Below are positions 13,440-19,432 of a DNA stretch of 22,217 bases, piece after piece (positions within the stretch are counted from its first letter, which is position 1; each line of letters begins with the position of its first letter). Location: assembly GCA_963605115.1 (NCBI GenBank), contig CAVCTM010000027.1, positions 1 to 22,217 on the forward strand, in the 5' to 3' direction. Origin of the DNA: SVKR01 sp963605115 (lineage in GTDB: Bacteria; Bacillota; Clostridia; Oscillospirales; Oscillospiraceae). The notes under the pieces are model-generated. The model saw only the letters and a program-made list of their open reading frames with translations, was not told the DNA's origin and searched no databases. Both the position numbers and the translations under genes were made by a program.

Positions 13440-14368
13440 TGGAGCTTCTCTATGCGCTCGAATCCATCCGCACCCCCTTTCTGGACAAGGTCGTCGCCGC
13501 GATCACCTATCTCGGCAGCGAGATCTTCTTCATGGCGGCGGCGCTCATCGTGTTCTGGTGCGTCAGCAAAAGGTGCGGCTATTACCTGCTGAGCGTCGGC
13601 TTTTCGAGCATCCTGCTCAACCAGCTCCTGAAGATCCTCTGCCGCGTCCCGCGCCCGTGGGTCCTGGATCCGGACTTCACGATCGTGGAGAGCGCGCGGG
13701 CGGAGGCGACGGGCTATTCCTTCCCCAGCGGCCACGTCGCGAACGTCACGGCGACGCTCGGCGCGTGGGGGGCTTACACAAAGCGCAGGGCGCTGCGCAT
13801 CGTCTTCGCCGTCATCATCGTGCTCGTCGCGTTCTCGCGCATGTACCTCGGCGTCCACACGCCGAAGGACGTGTTCGTCTCCCTCGGCATCACGCTCGTG
13901 CTCGTCGCGGCGATGTATCCGCTGTTCCGCGGCGAGAACGAGGATAAGCCGACCGTGTTCTGGGCGGTCGGCATCCTGACCGTGCTGAGCGCGGCGTTCC
14001 TCGTCTTCGTCTCCGTCCATACCTGGCCGGCGGACGTGGACGCGGCGAATCTCTTCGAGGCGCACAAGAGCGCGTGGATGCTCACCATGTGCGGCGCGGC
14101 GATGTTCCTGTCGCTCTGGCTCGACAAAAAGTATATCCATTTTGGCGTTCACGCCCCGCTCTGGGCGCAGATCGTGAAGGTCGCGCTGGGGCTTGCGCTG
14201 CTGCTTGGCATCCGCGCGGGGCTCAAGCCGCTTTTCAACCTCATCTTCGGACCGGAGCTCGCCGCGTTCTCCAGCGGGCTGCGCTATTTCTTCATGGTCG
14301 TGTTCGCCGCCGCAGTCTGGCCGCTGACCTTCCGCTGGTTCGCCGCCGGCTGCCGCAGGAGCAAATAA
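13439..14368 (+). CDS. PAP2-family membrane phosphatase
   Basis: A 309-residue polytopic membrane protein with all three phosphatase motifs of the PAP2 superfamily: KILCRVPRP (K65 to P73, KX6RP), PSGH (96-99) and SRMYLGVHTPKD (S133 to D144, SRX5HX3D). H99 and H140 should be the acid/base and nucleophile. Relatives remove phosphate from lipid phosphates such as undecaprenyl pyrophosphate or phosphatidic acid at the outer membrane face. The C-terminal 160 residues add further helices beyond the core domain. AAGGAGG lies just upstream, and both ends overlap neighbouring genes by one base (TAATG), so translation is probably coupled. The lipid substrate is unknown. Confidence 0.92.
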   Translation: MELLYALESIRTPFLDKVVAAITYLGSEIFFMAAALIVFWCVSKRCGYYLLSVGFSSILLNQLLKILCRVPRPWVLDPDFTIVESARAEATGYSFPSGHVANVTATLGAWGAYTKRRALRIVFAVIIVLVAFSRMYLGVHTPKDVFVSLGITLVLVAAMYPLFRGENEDKPTVFWAVGILTVLSAAFLVFVSVHTWPADVDAANLFEAHKSAWMLTMCGAAMFLSLWLDKKYIHFGVHAPLWAQIVKVALGLALLLGIRAGLKPLFNLIFGPELAAFSSGLRYFFMVVFAAAVWPLTFRWFAAGCRRSK

Positions 14369-15201
14369 TGCCGCGGTTCAAAAAGGTCTATCTTGAGATC
14401 ACGAATGTCTGTGATCTGCGCTGCGCGTTCTGTCCGGGGACAGAGCGCGCTCCGCGTTTTATGACGGAATCGGAGTTTGGCGCGCTGCTCGCGCGGCTGC
14501 GCGGGTGGACGGACTATCTCTATTTCCACCTGATGGGAGAGCCGCTGCTCCACCCGGCGCTGGACGAGCTTCTGCGCCGCGCGGGGGAGGAGGGCTTCCG
14601 CGTCTGCCTGACGACGAACGGCACCCATCTTCCGGCGCGGTGCGCCCTGCTCGCCGCGGCGCCGACGCTGCACCGCGTCAATATCTCGCTGCAATCATGG
14701 GAGGCGAACCCGGAGCGGACGCCGCTCGGTGAATATGTCCGCGGCTGCGCGGCATCGGCGGGCGCACTCGCCGCGGCGGGCAAGCTCGTGAGCCTGCGCC
14801 TCTGGAACGGCGGCGGGGCGGAATCGCGCAACGGGGAGATCCTGGACGCGCTGCGCGAAGTCTTTCCAGGCGAATGGCACCCGGCGCAGCGCAACATGGT
14901 GCTCGCCGAGCGCGTGTTTCTGGAGCTGGGCGAAAAGTTCGACTGGCCGCGCCCGGACGCGGCGGAGACCGGCGCGGCGTTCTGCCGCGGTCTGCGCGAC
15001 CAGCTCGGCGTCCTCTGCGACGGCACCGTCGTCCCCTGCTGCCTCGACGCCGCCGGCGCGCTCGCGCTCGGAAACCTGCTGGAAACGCCGCTGGAGGCGA
15101 TCCTCGACACCCCGCGCGCCCGCGCCCTCTATGACGGCTTCTCCCGCCGCCAGCCCAGTGAGGAACTCTGCCGCCGCTGCGGTCACGCCGCGAGATTCTG
15201 A
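14368..15201 (+). CDS. Radical SAM protein with SPASM-like C-terminus
   Basis: A 277-residue radical S-adenosylmethionine enzyme. The [4Fe-4S] cluster motif is C15-x3-C19-x2-C22 (NVCDLRCAFCPGTER), followed by HLMGEPLLHP (a GEP-type SAM-binding motif) and LTTNGTHL. The C-terminal third has six more cysteines (C206, C217, C224, C225, C268, C271) around GVLCDGTVVPCCLDAAGALALGNL, the pattern of a SPASM/twitch auxiliary-cluster domain. Such proteins often modify peptides or metabolites, but no precursor peptide gene was seen nearby. It starts inside the PAP2 stop with AGGAG ahead. It has strong family evidence, but its substrate is not known. Confidence 0.9.
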   Translation: MPRFKKVYLEITNVCDLRCAFCPGTERAPRFMTESEFGALLARLRGWTDYLYFHLMGEPLLHPALDELLRRAGEEGFRVCLTTNGTHLPARCALLAAAPTLHRVNISLQSWEANPERTPLGEYVRGCAASAGALAAAGKLVSLRLWNGGGAESRNGEILDALREVFPGEWHPAQRNMVLAERVFLELGEKFDWPRPDAAETGAAFCRGLRDQLGVLCDGTVVPCCLDAAGALALGNLLETPLEAILDTPRARALYDGFSRRQPSEELCRRCGHAARF

Positions 15202-15204
15202 TGA

Positions 15205-15379
15205 GAAAAACGCCGAAAAGCCCGGAAAAACCGGGCTTTTCGGCGAAAATATCTTCGGATGTGTCATTACGCTTCGGATCGTAAAAGACAGAAACCGCCA
15301 CCGGGCAGGGTGACGGTTTCTAAGCTGATTTAGAAATACCTGAACTCGGACCAACCGCTTGTCGCAGCGCCCTTTTCAC
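15205..15379 (-). ncRNA. Candidate small noncoding RNA, about 175 nt
   Basis: A self-contained minus-strand transcription unit without a credible open frame. It starts near 15379 from a perfect consensus promoter (15385-15413), and ends at a strong hairpin plus T-run (15206-15245). The thiolase terminator lies upstream of the promoter, so this is not that gene's trailer. Between the ends are hairpins at 15356-15369, 15291-15320 and 15262-15290, the last two directly adjacent. The 12-bp stem 15291-15302/15309-15320 is fully paired only in the minus-strand RNA, where one position is a G-U wobble; in plus-strand RNA it would be an A-C mismatch. The sequence AUCCGAAG occurs twice (15272-15279 and 15253-15260), once in a hairpin loop. 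I could not match it to 6S, SRP, tmRNA or RNase P RNA. The only ATG (15267) has no ribosome site. Confidence 0.7.
15206..15245 (-). terminator. Intrinsic terminator of the candidate ncRNA
   Basis: A perfect 15-bp stem (15231-15245 with 15211-15225), five-base loop, followed on the minus strand by GTTTTTC. On the plus strand it begins nine bases after the radical SAM stop but is followed by AAAATATC, so it is weaker in that direction; it probably stops transcription from both sides. Confidence 0.85.
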
Positions 15380-15384
15380 TTGCC

Positions 15385-15413
15385 ATTATACCCGGCTTTC
15401 CGCCGCTTGTCAA
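15385..15413 (-). promoter_or_regulatory. Perfect consensus promoter of the candidate ncRNA
   Basis: On the minus strand, TTGACA (15413-15408), exactly 17 bases, and TATAAT (15390-15385). Both hexamers match the sigma-A consensus at every position, the best promoter in the window. No protein gene lies downstream on this strand before the terminator at 15206. Confidence 0.88.
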
Positions 15414-15423
15414 CCGCGCTTTT

Positions 15424-15457
15424 CAAAAATTGCGCCCGGTCCTGTGACCGGGCGCAA
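15424..15457 (-). terminator. Intrinsic terminator of the thiolase gene
   Basis: A perfect 12-bp stem (15446-15457 with 15430-15441) with a four-base loop, followed on the minus strand by TTTTTG. It starts about 20 bases after the thiolase stop. Confidence 0.92.
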
Positions 15458-15478
15458 CGCTTATATCCGGGGAAAAAC

Positions 15479-16705
15479 TCAGTCGTCGTAGATCATTTCG
15501 ATGACGGTCGCCTGACCCATACCGCCGCCGATGCAGAGGGTGGCGAGGCCGTACTTCTCGTGACGGCGGCGCAGCTCATACATCAGGGTGACGAGGATGC
15601 GGCAGCCCGTGCAGCCGATGGGGTGACCGAGGGAGATGCCGGAGCCGTTCGGGTTGATGATGTCCATCTTGTCCTCCCAGCCGAGCATCTTGATGCAGCC
15701 GAGCGCCTGCGCAGCGAAGGCCTCGTTGAGCTCGATGACGCCGAGATCGTCCGCGGTGATGCCAGCCATTTCGAGCGCCTTGGGAACGGCGTAAACGGGA
15801 CCGAGACCCATGGTGCGCGGATCGCAGCCCGCGACGCCCATGCCGATGATCTTGCAGATCGGCTTCAGACCGAGCTCCTTGGCCTTCTCCGCGGTCATCA
15901 TCAGAACGCCGGCGGCGGCGTCGTTGCGGCCGGAGGAGTTGCCGGCGGTCACGCGGCCGCCGTCCTCCGCCTTGCGGAACACGGGCTTGAGCTTGCCGAG
16001 GGTCTCCATGCTGGTGTCGCGGCGGAAGAACTCATCGGTGTCGAACACGATGGGCGGCTTCTTGCGGCCCTGCGGAACGGTGACGGGGACGATCTCATCC
16101 TTGAACTTGCCGGCGTCCGTTGCGGCGGCGGCGCGCTGGTGGCTCATCAGGGAGAGCTTGTCCATCTCCTCGCGGGTGATGCCGAGCTGGTCGGCGATGT
16201 TCTCGGCGGTGACGCCCATGGCGAACTTGCCGTAGGTCTCCTGCGGCTGGCTGTTGAACTGACCCTCGGTGAGGGAGTCCTTCAGCTCGGTCGTGCCGGT
16301 GCCGACGCCCCAGCGGGCGTTGCTCAGGTAAAAGATGCCGTTGCTCATAGACTCCGCGCCGCCGGCGATGACGACCTCGGCGCTGCCCGCGGCGATCTCC
16401 AGCATGCCGGTCTGGACGGCGGTCATGGCGGAGGCGCACTGGCGCATAACGGTCTGGGCGGAGGTGGTGACGGGGAAGCCCGCACGCAGCGCGGCGTAGC
16501 GCGCCATGTTGGACTCGTCAGAGCTCTGGCGGCACTGACCGAGGATGATCTCGTCCACCATACCCTTGTCGATACCGGCGCGGCGGACCAGCTCGTTCAT
16601 AACGGCGCCGGCGAGCTCGTTGGCGTGCAGGGGCTTCAGGGAGCCGCCCATCGAGCCGATGGCGGTGCGGCAGCCTTCTACGATGACTACATCTCTAAAT
16701 TGCAT
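15479..16705 (-). CDS. Thiolase (acetyl-CoA C-acetyltransferase or acyltransferase)
   Basis: A 408-residue thiolase that joins two acetyl-CoA into acetoacetyl-CoA or cleaves longer 3-ketoacyl-CoA. Catalytic residues are in place: nucleophile C90 in MRQCASAM, NEAF (327-330), H361 in SLGHPIG and C391 in TLCIGGGMG; GNSSGRNDAAA is the CoA-loop region. Length is slightly above the usual 390-395. The active-site loop reads QCASAM, and the SLGHPIGCTGCRI segment is more cysteine-rich than the common ALGHPIGASGARI, so it is not a textbook ThlA. No crotonase, 3-hydroxybutyryl-CoA dehydrogenase or butyryl-CoA genes are adjacent, so a butyrate role is only inference. AAGGAGAGG precedes the ATG. Confidence 0.92.
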   Translation of the reverse strand: MQFRDVVIVEGCRTAIGSMGGSLKPLHANELAGAVMNELVRRAGIDKGMVDEIILGQCRQSSDESNMARYAALRAGFPVTTSAQTVMRQCASAMTAVQTGMLEIAAGSAEVVIAGGAESMSNGIFYLSNARWGVGTGTTELKDSLTEGQFNSQPQETYGKFAMGVTAENIADQLGITREEMDKLSLMSHQRAAAATDAGKFKDEIVPVTVPQGRKKPPIVFDTDEFFRRDTSMETLGKLKPVFRKAEDGGRVTAGNSSGRNDAAAGVLMMTAEKAKELGLKPICKIIGMGVAGCDPRTMGLGPVYAVPKALEMAGITADDLGVIELNEAFAAQALGCIKMLGWEDKMDIINPNGSGISLGHPIGCTGCRILVTLMYELRRRHEKYGLATLCIGGGMGQATVIEMIYDD

Positions 16706-16733
16706 GATGATTCCTCTCCTTGCATGTTTTGTT

Positions 16734-16762
16734 TTTATATGGAAATGGTTTTGCTCGGAAAA
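16734..16762 (-). promoter_or_regulatory. Weak possible promoter of the thiolase gene
   Basis: On the minus strand, TTTTCC and TATAAA are 17 bases apart, in the 62 bases between the small upstream gene and the thiolase. Only the -10 box is good. Co-transcription with the upstream gene is an equal possibility, since no terminator lies between them. Confidence 0.3.
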
Positions 16763-16767
16763 ATGCT

Positions 16768-17187
16768 TCAGCCCTCCGGGGTGAGCCCCTGACCGAAGTC
16801 CAGCCGGGCGCTTTCGGGGAGCTGTCCGTGCTCCTGAAGATAGCCGAGAATGGCGGTCTCCGAGGAGTGCATGACCGCCATGATGTCCAGCGAGGGGTCG
16901 AAGCGCGTCTCGAAGACGTGGTCCACCGTCTCGGCGAAGGAGCGGATCATGCTGCGGTTATAATCGTCGATGGGGAAAGCCTTGCGTCTGCCGTTCCCGC
17001 CGCCGAGGGCGTGGATAAAGCACTGGTACATCACGCCGGAGGCGAAGACATACATCACGTCGCCGCCGACTAAAAGCGCGAGCATGCTCCCGTCGGAAAG
17101 CGCCTGCATCATCTTCTCCCCGTTGCGCTCCAGCACGCCGATCTCCAGCTCCGGGGTCTTGGGGGTCTTTTCGGTGTTTTCGTTCAT
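16768..17187 (-). CDS. Unrecognised 139-residue soluble protein
   Basis: I do not recognise this protein. The ATG at 17187 is supported by AAGGAGAG six bases upstream and a strong promoter at 17227-17255; the open frame continues upstream over that promoter and a terminator, which is not coding. The first 18 residues or so are charged and proline-rich, probably flexible. A compact domain follows: EIGVLERNGEKMMQALSDGS, then LALLVGGDVMYVFASGVMYQCFIHALGG (residues 36-63), which is moderately hydrophobic but interrupted by charges and glycines, then IRSFAETVDHVFETRFDPSLDIMAVMHSSETAILGYLQEHG. There is no signal peptide and no recognisable catalytic motif. It precedes the thiolase by 62 bases on the same strand and could be co-transcribed. 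Confidence 0.75.
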   Translation of the reverse strand: MNENTEKTPKTPELEIGVLERNGEKMMQALSDGSMLALLVGGDVMYVFASGVMYQCFIHALGGGNGRRKAFPIDDYNRSMIRSFAETVDHVFETRFDPSLDIMAVMHSSETAILGYLQEHGQLPESARLDFGQGLTPEG

Positions 17188-17226
17188 AAAAGGCTCTCCT
17201 TGCGTGTTTTTCGCGCGGACAGCGAC

Positions 17227-17255
17227 ATTATATTCCCCTTTTTCCCGCAGGTCAA
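17227..17255 (-). promoter_or_regulatory. Promoter of the small gene upstream of thiolase
   Basis: On the minus strand, TTGACC (17255-17250), 17 bases, then a perfect TATAAT (17232-17227), placing a start about 33 bases before the ATG at 17187. It follows directly after the histidine kinase terminator. Confidence 0.78.
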
Positions 17256-17274
17256 GGCAATTTGAAAATTCGCG

Positions 17275-17327
17275 AAAAAAGAGCACAATCACCGTTTCAC
17301 CGGGCGTTTCCGGTGCGGCGATTGTGC
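17275..17327 (-). terminator. Intrinsic terminator of the two-component operon
   Basis: A two-part hairpin on the minus strand: outer 12-bp stem (17316-17327 with 17283-17294, one mismatch) and inner stem CACCGG/CCGGTG, followed by TCTTTTTT. It begins 13 bases after the kinase stop. Confidence 0.82.
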
Positions 17328-17339
17328 ATTTTTCCCGGC

Positions 17340-18536
17340 TTATTTGAGCCGGAGCGTGAAGTGGAAGGCGCTGCCCGCGCCGGGCGCGCTCTCCGCCCAG
17401 ATGCGCTCGTGCAGACCGAGGGCGTTCTCGCGCGCGATGGCGAGACCGAGACCGCTGCCGCCCTTGCCGCGCTCGCCGCCGCATTTGAAAAACCGGTCGA
17501 AAATATGCGGCAGGTCCTCCGCGGCGATGCCGGGACCGTCGTCCCGGACGGTGATGACGGCGCTGCGCCCGCCCGCCGCGGCGTCGACTTCCACGCTGCC
17601 GCCGTCGGGGACGAACTTCAGCGCGTTGTCGAGCAGCACGCTCATTATGCTGCGCACGCACTCGGCGTTGGTCCAGAGCGTCGGCAGCGCCGAGAGCCCT
17701 GCGCCCGCGCGGAACGCGATGCCGGAATAGTCGAAGAGCAGGGCATATTTCTCCAGCAGCGGCGGAAAGAGCTCCGCCGGGTCCACGGCGGAGCGCGTGA
17801 AGTCCGTGCCGTGGTTCTGGAGCCGCGAGAGGGCGAGCGCGTCGCGTATCATGCGGTCCTGGCGGTTGGCTTCCTTCAGAATGAGGGCGCAGTACTGCTT
17901 CTGCCGCTCCGGGTCGGACTCCACGCCGTCGCAGAGCGTCTCCGAGAGCGCCTTGATGGAGGCAACCGGCGTCTTGAGCGCGTGGGTCACGTTGTCGATA
18001 TAGGTCTGCCGTGCCTCGTCGAGCCGGCGGCGCCGACGCAGGGAGCTTACAATAAAATAGAGGCTCAGCCAGTAGAGCGCCGTGAAATAGCAGAAAAACG
18101 CCGCCAGCACCTCCGGCAGGAGCGTCACGTTCTCCACCACGAGCAGCGCGCCGCCGTCCGGCAGCGGAACGCCCGCCGCGGCGAACATGGAGGGCGCGAG
18201 GCTGTCCGGTGCGTTGCCGAAGGAGACGCGGAAGGCGCGCTCTCCGCCCATCGCGGCGGCGGCGCAGGGACCGAGCCCCGGTGCGGGCTCCCGCAGGCAG
18301 CGGAAGATACCGTCCGCGCCGACGCGGACGAGATAGATCTGGGGGCTGATGTAGGGGATCTCCGCGTCCGGCTCCGCGAGCGCTTCGGCGTAGCTGTCCG
18401 CAAGGCGGAAGAGCGCGCGGCGCTGCTTGCGCAGGGGATACTCCGTGATCGCGGCGGAGCCGAGCACGAGGACGAGCAGATAGACCGCGAGCATGATCGC
18501 CGCGCCCGCGCCGCGGCTGAGACAGCGTTTTTTCAT
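17340..18536 (-). CDS. Membrane sensor histidine kinase
   Basis: A 398-residue two-component kinase. Two membrane helices at about residues 11-31 and 137-165 enclose an extracytoplasmic sensor of roughly 105 residues, which has no family I recognise. The phosphoacceptor is H185 in YIDNVTHALKTPVASIKAL; the ATPase domain has the N-box LLDNALKF (N304), the G1 box DDGPG (332-336), an F-box FDRFF and the G2 box GSGLGLA (360-366). All catalytic boxes are intact. The start ATG overlaps the response regulator stop (ATGA), so the pair is co-translated, and a terminator follows. The stimulus is unknown. Confidence 0.95.
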   Translation of the reverse strand: MKKRCLSRGAGAAIMLAVYLLVLVLGSAAITEYPLRKQRRALFRLADSYAEALAEPDAEIPYISPQIYLVRVGADGIFRCLREPAPGLGPCAAAAMGGERAFRVSFGNAPDSLAPSMFAAAGVPLPDGGALLVVENVTLLPEVLAAFFCYFTALYWLSLYFIVSSLRRRRRLDEARQTYIDNVTHALKTPVASIKALSETLCDGVESDPERQKQYCALILKEANRQDRMIRDALALSRLQNHGTDFTRSAVDPAELFPPLLEKYALLFDYSGIAFRAGAGLSALPTLWTNAECVRSIMSVLLDNALKFVPDGGSVEVDAAAGGRSAVITVRDDGPGIAAEDLPHIFDRFFKCGGERGKGGSGLGLAIARENALGLHERIWAESAPGAGSAFHFTLRLK

Positions 18537-19222
18537 GGCGTCTCCTCGATCAGATAGCCCACGCCGTAGACGGAGCGGATGGCGTAATGAACGCCGGGGG
18601 CGGCGATCTTCTGGCGCAGGCGCTTGATGAGCGTGTCCACCACGCGGGTGTCGCCGTAATACTCATAGCCCCACGCGACGTTCAGCAGCTGCTCGCGCGT
18701 CAGCGCCTCGCCCGCGTGGGCGATGAGGAAGCTCAGCACCTCCGTCTCCTTGCTCGTGAGCTCCGCCTCGCTGCCGCGGATGAACGCCTTGTAGCGATCC
18801 GGCAGCACCGTCAGCTCCGCAAGGCGCAGCTCGCGCGCCTCGCCGGGGGACGACGGCGCGCGGTGCAGCCGCTTGCGGACGCGCAGCGCCACCTCGCGCG
18901 GGGAGAAGGGCTTCACAACATAGTCGTCCGCGCCGGTCTCCAGACCGCGCACGCGGTCGCGCTCCTCGCCCTTGGCGCTCAGCATCAAAATCGGCAGCTC
19001 CGGCGCGCGGGAGCGCGCACGGCGGCAGACCTCCAGCCCGTCGATGCCGGGGAGCATGATGTCCAGCACGACGAGATCGACCCCGCCGCGGCGCAGCTCA
19101 TCGAGCGCCGACTCCCCGTCGTAGGCGGAGAGGACCTCGAACCCGTCCGCCTCCAGATAGCTCCGCAGGCTGCCGTGGACCGCCTCGTTGTCGTCGCAGA
19201 TGAGCACCGTTTTCTTCGGCAT
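18533..19222 (-). CDS. OmpR-family response regulator
   Basis: A 229-residue DNA-binding response regulator. The receiver domain (about 1-118) has D10, D11, the phosphoacceptor D54 in VVLDIMLPGIDG, S82 and K104 in VVKPFSP. A winged-helix DNA-binding domain occupies about 130-227, with LTSKETEVLSFLIAHAGEALTREQLLNVAWG and RVVDTLIKRLRQKI, ending SVYGVGYLIEE. It is the first gene of a two-gene operon with the kinase. The divergent 210-base region shared with the stalk-domain gene contains a palindrome that may be its own target or another regulator's. Confidence 0.96.
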   Translation of the reverse strand: MPKKTVLICDDNEAVHGSLRSYLEADGFEVLSAYDGESALDELRRGGVDLVVLDIMLPGIDGLEVCRRARSRAPELPILMLSAKGEERDRVRGLETGADDYVVKPFSPREVALRVRKRLHRAPSSPGEARELRLAELTVLPDRYKAFIRGSEAELTSKETEVLSFLIAHAGEALTREQLLNVAWGYEYYGDTRVVDTLIKRLRQKIAAPGVHYAIRSVYGVGYLIEETP

Positions 19223-19257
19223 AGCGCCCGATCCCCCTCCCGGTTTTTCTCACTCAG

Positions 19258-19286
19258 AATTTACCACGTTCCGCCCGGAAAGGCAA
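19258..19286 (-). promoter_or_regulatory. Promoter of the response regulator operon
   Basis: On the minus strand, TTGCCT (19286-19281), 17 bases, TAAATT (19263-19258), about 35 bases upstream of the ATG at 19222. Both boxes are four or five of six to consensus. Confidence 0.5.
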
Positions 19287-19316
19287 GCGTTCCGGCGCTT
19301 CGGCGAGAAAGTCATT

Positions 19317-19329
19317 ATTGTGACACAAT
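19317..19329. promoter_or_regulatory. Perfect 13-bp palindrome, possible operator
   Basis: ATTGTGACACAAT is a perfect inverted repeat around a central base. It lies in the region between two divergent transcription units and overlaps the expected -35 area of the stalk-domain gene. The binding protein cannot be named from sequence alone. Confidence 0.55.
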
Positions 19330-19353
19330 TGCGGCGAAAAAACGTGCTATGCT
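19325..19353 (+). promoter_or_regulatory. Possible extended -10 promoter of the stalk-domain gene
   Basis: TGC-TATGCT (19345-19353) is an extended -10 element; a weak -35 (ACAATT, 19325-19330) lies 17 bases before it, inside the palindrome. A poor -35 beneath an operator-like site would fit a gene needing an activator. The start would fall near 19360, about 73 bases before the ATG. Confidence 0.42.
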
Positions 19354-19432
19354 CAAAATTGCACAAGAGCTCCGCGGAACGCGGGGGATACTTGGGCAAA
19401 TTTTGACAAAAAAACAAGAGGAGGAACCGAAC

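Noticed and set aside
15211..15245. Terminator of the radical SAM operon only
   Set aside because: On the plus strand the hairpin is followed by AAAATATC, not Ts; the T-run is on the minus-strand side, so its main role fits the sRNA. Bidirectional use is still possible.
15265..15354. Small peptide from the ATG at 15267, or a longer minus-strand ORF through the sRNA
   Set aside because: No ribosome site precedes the ATG, the frame runs through the terminator, and longer versions continue antisense into the radical SAM gene.
15291..15355. tRNA-like or riboswitch-like structure upstream or downstream of thiolase
   Set aside because: No cloverleaf, no GTTCRANNC T-loop and no CCA end; it lies downstream of the thiolase terminator, and no gene follows it on its own strand, so a cis-acting riboswitch makes little sense.
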